Below, piece after piece: positions 58,441 to 64,000 of a stretch of DNA of 64,000 nucleotides. The stretch lies in contig CALSCQ010000139.1 in the NCBI GenBank assembly GCA_943704525.1, positions 1 to 64,000 of the forward strand, given 5' to 3'. This stretch comes from Pigoraptor vietnamica. Taxonomy: Eukaryota > Opisthokonta > Filasterea. The position numbers and the translations under genes are program-made. Position 1 is the stretch's first letter; each line of letters opens with the position of its first letter. The notes beneath the pieces were generated by a model. The model did not search any database. It saw only the letters and a list, made by a program, of their open reading frames with translations, and had not been told where the DNA came from.

Positions 58441-59033
58441 ACAAACAAACACGGTGTCTACGCACTTGTGTCCCATCCAAACTCGAGCAGCAGCCTCGCC
58501 GCCGCAAGGCTCTGCTCATTGTCTGCGGCGCACGTGCGCATGAACGTCCCGTAGTTCGCCTTGTCCGACAGCAACACGGCCGTGGACGTCGCCGATATCT
58601 GCGTAACGTTGAACTTTGACAGGTAGAGGTTCATCACGATGCTCTCCGCCGACCAGTCCGAGCCAATGACGACCGTCGCGTCGTAGTCCGTGTGCGCGCG
58701 CATCGCCGCAAACAACGCCGACTGCCGCGACACGTCCGTGCGCAGGGCCACCATTTCGATTGTCAAATTCGACGAGAGCGTGCGCGCTAGAGGCGTCGAG
58801 CGCTCCTTAATTTCGAGCCAGGCCATCCCCAGCACATCCGTGGAAGTCGCCTGAAAGCTTCCGTCTTGGCTCGTTCCGATGTAGGCGACGCGCAGCGTGT
58901 AGTTTGTCACTGCGTCCGCGCTCCCGACACACGAAAAAGCGAGGCACAGGAACAGCGATGCGAGCGCGGCCCTCCAGACGGGGGCGCGGGTTGAGAGAGA
59001 GCCCATCTCGCGAGCCGCAGAGGGCCTTTCCAT
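53756..59033 (-). CDS. Receptor protein kinase: PBP-like ectodomain, EGF-like module, TKL kinase, PH-like tail
   Basis: This many-exon gene encodes a probable single-pass receptor. The signal peptide (ALASLFLCLAFSCVGSA) precedes an ectodomain of the ANF/GABA-B periplasmic-binding type, with YTLRVAYIGTSQDGSF, DATVVIGSDWSAESIVMNLY, WDVAILSSDDEYASSLARDF-type text split by an intron, and EPYVYEGG. CVPTCVHGRC...CHCDSDNWMGIRC is EGF-like. The span AVIAIPVVLGSVAVISVVII is followed by kinase blocks IGTGSFGDVYKV joined to RWRGTIVAVKRI, an insert, RHPNVLLFMGSC, TILHCDLK joined to SANLLVDENWTVK, VADFGLTRFG, GTLLW joined to LAPEALLGNEYTRASDVYSF, and MWEVLHEKIPFEDEV. The tail (VWAVACGDSVAFYTDTSMDV) looks like a PH domain. 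HCD replaces HRD, while catalytic Asp and Asn remain. The start may be 59033 or 59006. Confidence 0.85.
58331..58450. repeat. CA/TG microsatellite in a receptor-kinase intron
   Basis: An interrupted CA run of about 120 bp on the plus strand (TG on the gene's sense strand) lies in the intron between the first two ectodomain exons. Confidence 0.9.
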
Positions 59034-59972
59034 GAGCGACGCAGTTCAGCGCATTCTGAGGGGCGCGCACTCGAAGAACGACGTACGCAGTGACGAGTAG
59101 CGAAAGGGAGACCGTTGTCGTAAAACCAACGCACAATCAAGCTCCCTTCCGTGCGCTTTCAGAATGATTACCAAACAGTCCCACGTCACAGTCTGCGTGC
59201 GAAATGTGCGCGTGTGGGAGAGTGTTTGTCAGACGGTGCGAGTCAAGAGCGAGCATGACACACACACACACACACGAGCCGATTGTGTGAGGAGGCACCT
59301 ACAATCGGCAAGCAACGGTAATAAATAAATCTCCATACAAATTTCATACTCACAAGTTGCCTAATAATTGTCGTCGAGCGGTCACCCGGGGCACCCGTCG
59401 CTCAGTGTCCACTGACCGGCTATTAGTCTCCGAGACCCGGCGGCAGTCCCGACGACAAGTTGCGCCGGCGTACGTTGCCGGCTTGCCCGGCAGCATAGTC
59501 CCTCGATCTCGATGTCTCCCATTTCGGCCAACGTCACACTGTCCCGGTGAGCCGCCCCGCTCCGGCTGGGCCCCAGTCTGGCGCGGCGGCCCGGGGCCCG
59601 CGGCGGCCGAGCCGAGTGAAACCACAATTGAGCCTCCCAACTGCTGCATAATGGTCTGTCTTTATCAGCCCGATCTGAACGCGGGGCCCGCAGCCGCCGT
59701 AGTGGAGTGGTCAAGTCAAAGCGATCGAAGTTTGAGTTGACTGAGTGCAATGTGTGTCCGGACGTTACCATGGGACTGATCCAAAATTTTTGGTATTTTG
59801 CCGGTGCTGGGGCTCAAAGTATTAGTGAATCTGAGAGGAGAAGAACGTCAAGCAAACCCGTACTCTTGCGGAGAAAAAAGAACGCGCGGAAATTGCGCGG
59901 GAGGGGAAGCGGAAGAAGCGACGCGCGCACGCGGAAGCCGCGGGCGGAGGGCGCTCGCACGGGTGGGGCGCA
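59034..59972. other. Divergent intergenic with a GC-rich, highly structured block
   Basis: These 939 bp separate the receptor kinase and the DEG/ENaC gene. Within them, 59368-59376 pairs perfectly with 59450-59458 (TTGTCGTCG/CGACGACAA). That pair encloses smaller hairpins (GAGCG/CGCTC, CAGTG/CACTG, GTCT/AGAC). More hairpins follow: GCCGGC/GCCGGC at about 59464-59482, TGCCGG/CCGGCA at about 59476-59492, and GGGCCCC/GGGGCCC at about 59568-59601. The block looks like a structured RNA rather than a promoter. I could not match it to RNase P, SRP, U3 or snRNAs. No coding exon was recognised. Confidence 0.5.
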
Positions 59973-61094
59973 ATGGATTCGGACATCGAGGCGCGCGTGG
60001 CGGCCGTGCTGCGAAAGCGCGAGGCTGAAATGGACGAGCGCATCCGCCGCATTGTCGAGGAGCGCTTTGCCGCCGAGGAGGAGTTTCCGCGGGGATCGAG
60101 GGCCATCACGGACTACTGGATGGACAAGACGACGAGCCACGGCATCAACCGGTGGGCTGGGGGGAAGTTGCTGTACTGGGGCGGTTGAATTGTCACGACT
60201 TACGTTGTTGTTGTTGTTGTTGTGCATCGTAACTCGCGGTGCTGTAAGCTGCGCATTTGTGCGTTGCGTGTGTGCGAGGCTGTGCTCAGTGTGCCCTGTG
60301 TGTGCGAGTGCCACTGCCGCTACCGTCCTCGTGCACGGCCGTGTATTCTAAACGGAGACACCGCAATGTGCAGCGCCTTTTTCAAGGACAAGACGCTGTT
60401 CGTGCGCGTGTTGTGGATCGTGATCTTCATTGCGGCGCTCGGCGTGTGCGGGTGGCTCGTGGGCGGCCTCATCCAGGACTATCTCAAATACGAACCCAAC
60501 ACGAAGGTCGACATCACGTGGAAGCCGTATGTCCCCTTCCCCGCCGTCACGATATGCAACGTGAACCCCGCGTCTAAGACGCAGATGGAGGCGGATGGCT
60601 ACTCTGGCTTCGATGAGTACATCGACGACATTGTGCCTGACATTGAATTCGAGGATATGGTTCGAAAGTATGGCCAGAAGAGCGAAGATCTCCTCATTGA
60701 CTGCGTATACGGCACGCGCGGTGGGCATTTTCTGTCTTCTGTGCGTGTACGTGTATGGTACTGTGCGTGTGTATGTTGTGTGTGCGTGCGCTTGTGTCCG
60801 TACATCGCGTGCGTGCGTGCATGCACGTGTATGAGTGCCTGTGCGCTGCCGGTGGTCAGAACGTGAAACTCATTGTGAGCCAACCGTGCGCAGGTTGCTC
60901 GGCGGACAACTTCACGTCGTTTTTCAGCCCTGCGTTTGGCCAGTGTCATACATTCAACAACGGTACGTGCATTCCCCGCACTGAGCGTCCCTCGCAATTT
61001 CACGCGCAAACCGCTCTTTTTCCCGCAACCACTTTTGGGACGTTGCAACTCCATGCTTGCCATGCCCATGTTCGCCTGCGTGCGATGAGAGAGA

Positions 61095-61127
<33 letters not shown>

Positions 61128-62250
61128 CGTGTGTGTGTGTGTGTGTGTGCGTGCCTGTGTGTGTGTGCCTGTGTGTGTGCGTGCGTGCGTGCGTGCGCGT
61201 GTGTGCGTGTGTGTGCGTACGGTTCGATGGGGCCTGAGGTGGAAAGAGGAGCCGCTGACTCTACGTCGTTGTTGCCAACAGGCGAGTTGTTCCCGCAGCG
61301 CAACTCGATCTCGCCGGGGTACGACTACGGCCTGCAGCTTATTCTCGACGTGCAACAGTGGGACTACCTCCCTTCCACCGAGGCCGCGGGGGTCGTGGTG
61401 CGTGCTATCCCGAGGCCACTTGAGTGAATGCGTTTGTATACGTTTGGGGTGTGACGAAGAGAATTGTGGCGCCGGGGAAGTGCTTGCCCGAGTGCTCACG
61501 TCCCTTCAGCCCTTTCTTTCATTCCGCCGTGGCCTAACCCTTACCACCACCACCCACCCCCGCCAAAACCAGATCGACATACACTCGAAGGACAAGCAGC
61601 CCACGCCGCACATGACGGGCATCTACGTGCCGCCGGGCGTCCTCGGCCGAATCAGCATGCGCCAACAGACCATCCAGAACCTGAAGAAGCCGTACACGGA
61701 CTGCCAGGACATCGAGCTGTCCGCGACGGGGAAGCGGTATTCCGTCGCACAGTGCATGGAGAACTGCAAGGACACGTTCATCCTCCAGAGATGCAACTGC
61801 GTCCCGGCCTTCAGCAGCGTCGCCGCGCCCGCGAATTCAACGTGCTCCATCAGGAACTACGACCAAACCGACTGCATCGACAGTGTGCACGACGATCTCG
61901 TCCAGCAGACGATCAAGTGCGAGTGCCCGAGGCCTTGCTACGACGAGGTCTTCGCGACGAGGTACTCGCAGCTGACGTACCCCTCTGACGCGGCGGCGGA
62001 TCTCGTTCTGAAGGAATACAACGTCACGCGCCAAGAGTGGGCGTCGAATTGGCTCCGCGTGGAGATCTACTTTGACGAGCTCAATATCGAGCGTGAGTTT
62101 ACTGCCTCCGATTCTCCGTCCTTGAGTGTCGGAGTGTTTTTTGTGCGCGTGTCTGTGTGTGTGAGGTTGTGTGCGTGTATGGTTGTGTGCGTGTGCGTGT
62201 GGGTGTACTGTTTGTGTGCATATTTGCGCGTTGGTGGGCGCGCGCGCGCG

Positions 62251-62283
<33 letters not shown>

Positions 62284-62892
62284 TGAGTGCGCTGTGTCGC
62301 TTTCATGTCCTTCCCTCAATTGTTGGTCCGCACCGCAGAGATCTGGCAGCAGGACCCCAATTCGCCCCAAATTCTCATCGGTAACATCGGTAAGGGGAAA
62401 TTCTGGTGCTATTTCTGTGCCTGTGTTGCGTGTGCAGCCCCGTTTCACGTATGCGTCTATGTGCGCGCGTGCGTGTGGCTCGGTGACTGCGTGCCGTAGG
62501 TGTCTGTGTGATTGCTTGATGGTCGGTGGCATTTCCCCGTGTCCGGAACACGTCCAACTGCTTATTTCGCTCCGATCGTGGTGCAGGTGGTAACCTCGGC
62601 CTCTTCCTCGGCATGAGCTGGATCAGCCTTTTCGAGGTGCGAAACGTCGATGGCCTGCTTACTGTCCGCTTGTTTTGTTTTGTTTTTTGCCTAAGCGCGT
62701 GTGTGTGCGTTCTGTCGATGCGCGCACTGCCGTCTTCAATTTCCGCAACTCAACGAGTGCGTGACGCAGTTTATCGAGTACGCCTTTTGGCTCGCGCGAG
62801 ACCGCTACAGGCGGCGCCACAACAATAAGGTCGCCGGGGAGCCCCACGGAGAGACCATCCAGTTTGAGACTGTCGGCGAGGCACACGTGTGA
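59973..62892 (+). CDS. DEG/ENaC/ASIC-type amiloride-sensitive cation channel
   Basis: This is a plasma-membrane trimeric Na+ channel subunit. Exon 1 ([20 protein letters not shown]) carries a short coil and the conserved His-Gly gating motif in [12 protein letters not shown]1 is [20 protein letters not shown]. Just outside it is the family signature [13 protein letters not shown]. The ectodomain exons keep the Cys pattern: [55 protein letters not shown]. The pore exon is [17 protein letters not shown], with Gly-Met-Ser where the selectivity filter Gly-x-Ser lies. After the pore comes [18 protein letters not shown] and the C-tail to the TGA at 62890-62892. It is complete by domain. Introns are loaded with TG repeats (about 61095-61220 and 62240-62283). 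Confidence 0.9.
61095..61220 (+). repeat. TG/TGCG microsatellite in a channel-gene intron
   Basis: About 125 bp of interrupted TG units (TGTGCG, TGCCTG) lie in an intron of the DEG/ENaC gene. A second tract, nearly pure GCGC then TG, lies at about 62236-62283 in a later intron of the same gene. Confidence 0.9.
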
Positions 62893-63333
62893 AGCCGCAG
62901 TTGCGCGATACTCATGCGTCAGTTGCGTTAAGTCGGAGTGCTGCGTGCGCGTGCGTCAGCGTCAGCGTCATTCGAATTCACATATGCAAGTTGCCCTTCT
63001 CGATACTGTCTGCGTCCGTGCGGGTCGCATGAGAGCAACGTTACTGCACAGCATGTCATCCAAAGCAATGGCGATCGAGCTTAGCCCCATGCCTTCGCTC
63101 TGTGGCTAGTTTGGGCCCATTAGGCTGCCGATCATGTCACTCGCGCGTGGAACGGTTTCGTATGGAAGGCGGCTGCGCACTGAAACACAACTGCGGCTGC
63201 ATTGCGACCCTCCCTCTTCCTCGGATTGAATACCGACAAGTGGGATCAGCTTAAATCGCAGGCGGCTATCAACGGCTCCACTGCATAACAGCGGAAACAG
63301 AGACAGTTCGTACTGGGCATGAACACCACCGCT
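62893..63333. other. Convergent intergenic, nothing recognised
   Basis: These 441 bp separate the stops of two convergent genes. This is long for a tail-to-tail gap here (others are 40-180 bp). I see no exon, RNA gene or repeat. Confidence 0.5.
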
Positions 63334-64000
63334 TTACTCCCTCTCGGGGTCGTAGGCGCGCATCCACACGGCCTTCATCCACTGCACTGCGGCGTCCCGC
63401 ACCGGACAGTGCACGGGGCACCAGCCCTCGTACTTGGACGTGTAGCCGGGCAGCTGCCGCGCAGCATTTGCGGCAAGCTTGGCGCGGTATTCGTCCCTCT
63501 GTCGCACGACTTCCGCCGCTTTGACCTGGATGGCGAAGGGAAGCGATAAGCGCCTGTTCAAGGACACCCAAGACTGAAATCGAATTTACGCACACAGGGC
63601 ACTGTCAAGCACTAAGCACGTCGACACATAACACACACGCGCGCGCGGAAGACGCACAAACACACAAACAGAGACGCACGCACACGCGCACACGCACACG
63701 GCACGCACGCCGCAACAAAAACATACAAACACACGCACATGGAGGTCGCGCATTCCGACGACGCCCGTTTCCATCGCAAATCCAAGCAATTTCGCCAGTT
63801 CGTTTGCGCCGCGCGACCACCCGTCAATCTCCATCTGGCAGTCCCTCAGCGCCTTCTCCAATTGCTCCGCATGTGTCGTCTGCGCGCGCAGGGCGAGTGT
63901 AAGCACACAGTGTACAAGGGTTACTGGAAATTGTACTGTCAACGGTTGCCGTACGTAAACATTCACATGTGCACAACAACTAGTCCTGCGGGAGGACATC
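63334..64000 (-). CDS. Partial coiled-coil protein, 3' exons only
   Basis: Two exons of a minus-strand gene run off the right edge. The upstream one (about 63740-63885) encodes THAEQLEKALRDCQMEIDGW, then NELAKLLGFAMETGVVGMRD. The last exon encodes VKAAEVVRQRDEYRAKLAAN, then YTSKYEGWCPVHCPVRDAAV, and ends WMRAYDPERE at TAA 63334-63336. The intron between them is full of CA repeats. The helical, charged sequence with a short Trp/Cys-rich tail suggests a structural coiled-coil protein. I do not recognise the family, and the N-terminus is outside the window. Confidence 0.6.

Overview
This window is nuclear DNA from a eukaryote with a compact, GC-rich, intron-dense genome. Genes alternate strands with about 40-180 bp between convergent genes and about 200-600 bp between divergent ones. 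Introns are mostly 35-220 nt, with GTGCGT/GTGAGT-type donors and frequent TG tracts. One Pol III gene is present, an intron-bearing tRNA-Ile(UAU). The gene content suggests a flagellated, phagotrophic-type protist, possibly close to the animal/apusomonad part of the tree: an inversin homologue, KIF15 (kinesin-12), a DEG/ENaC channel, an AF4/FMR2-type C-terminal domain, IRE1 with its RNase domain, FHIP and NDFIP. The sequence alone does not fix the lineage.

Layout, left to right. 1-462 holds CA microsatellites. 463-1208 (-) is RBX1, with six short exons. 1405-3552 (+) is an FHIP-family endosome/dynein adaptor. 3772-4610 (+) is an NDFIP-like Nedd4 adaptor. 4688-6820 (-) is an RE/RD-rich protein ending in an AF4/FMR2-like domain. 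7172-10654 (+) is a coiled-coil protein with two calponin-homology domains. 10699-12273 (-) is an ankyrin protein. 12950-16236 (-) is USP5/isopeptidase T. 16481-16573 (-) is tRNA-Ile. 17057-17990 (+) is a small coiled-coil protein. 18031-19557 (-) is a CCA-adding enzyme. 19768-21593 (+) is an N-acylglucosamine 2-epimerase. 21741-22905 (-) is a protein kinase. 23765-25320 (-) is XRCC3. 25565-26988 (-) is a retinol-dehydrogenase-like SDR. 27279-32019 (+) is IRE1. 32241-33727 (+) is a U1-70K-like RRM protein. 34090-35689 (+) is a mitochondrial-type membrane protein. 35760-43679 (-) is KIF15. 44271-50482 (+) is an inversin homologue with a Met/Gly-rich N-terminus. 50659-53193 (-) is an intronless secreted PLAT-domain protein. 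53756-59033 (-) is a receptor with a ligand-binding ectodomain, EGF-like module, TKL kinase and PH-like tail. 59973-62892 (+) is a DEG/ENaC-type channel. 63334-64000 (-) is a partial coiled-coil gene.

The genes do not form one pathway. Loose themes are ubiquitin handling (RBX1, NDFIP, USP5), microtubule/cilium biology (KIF15, inversin, FHIP), ER stress (IRE1), and sensing at the cell surface (receptor kinase, DEG/ENaC, PLAT protein). Exon models were built by eye from homology and GT-AG phase. Where I solved every junction I say so; elsewhere only the span and the conserved blocks are secure. No virus-like element, transposon or CRISPR array was seen.
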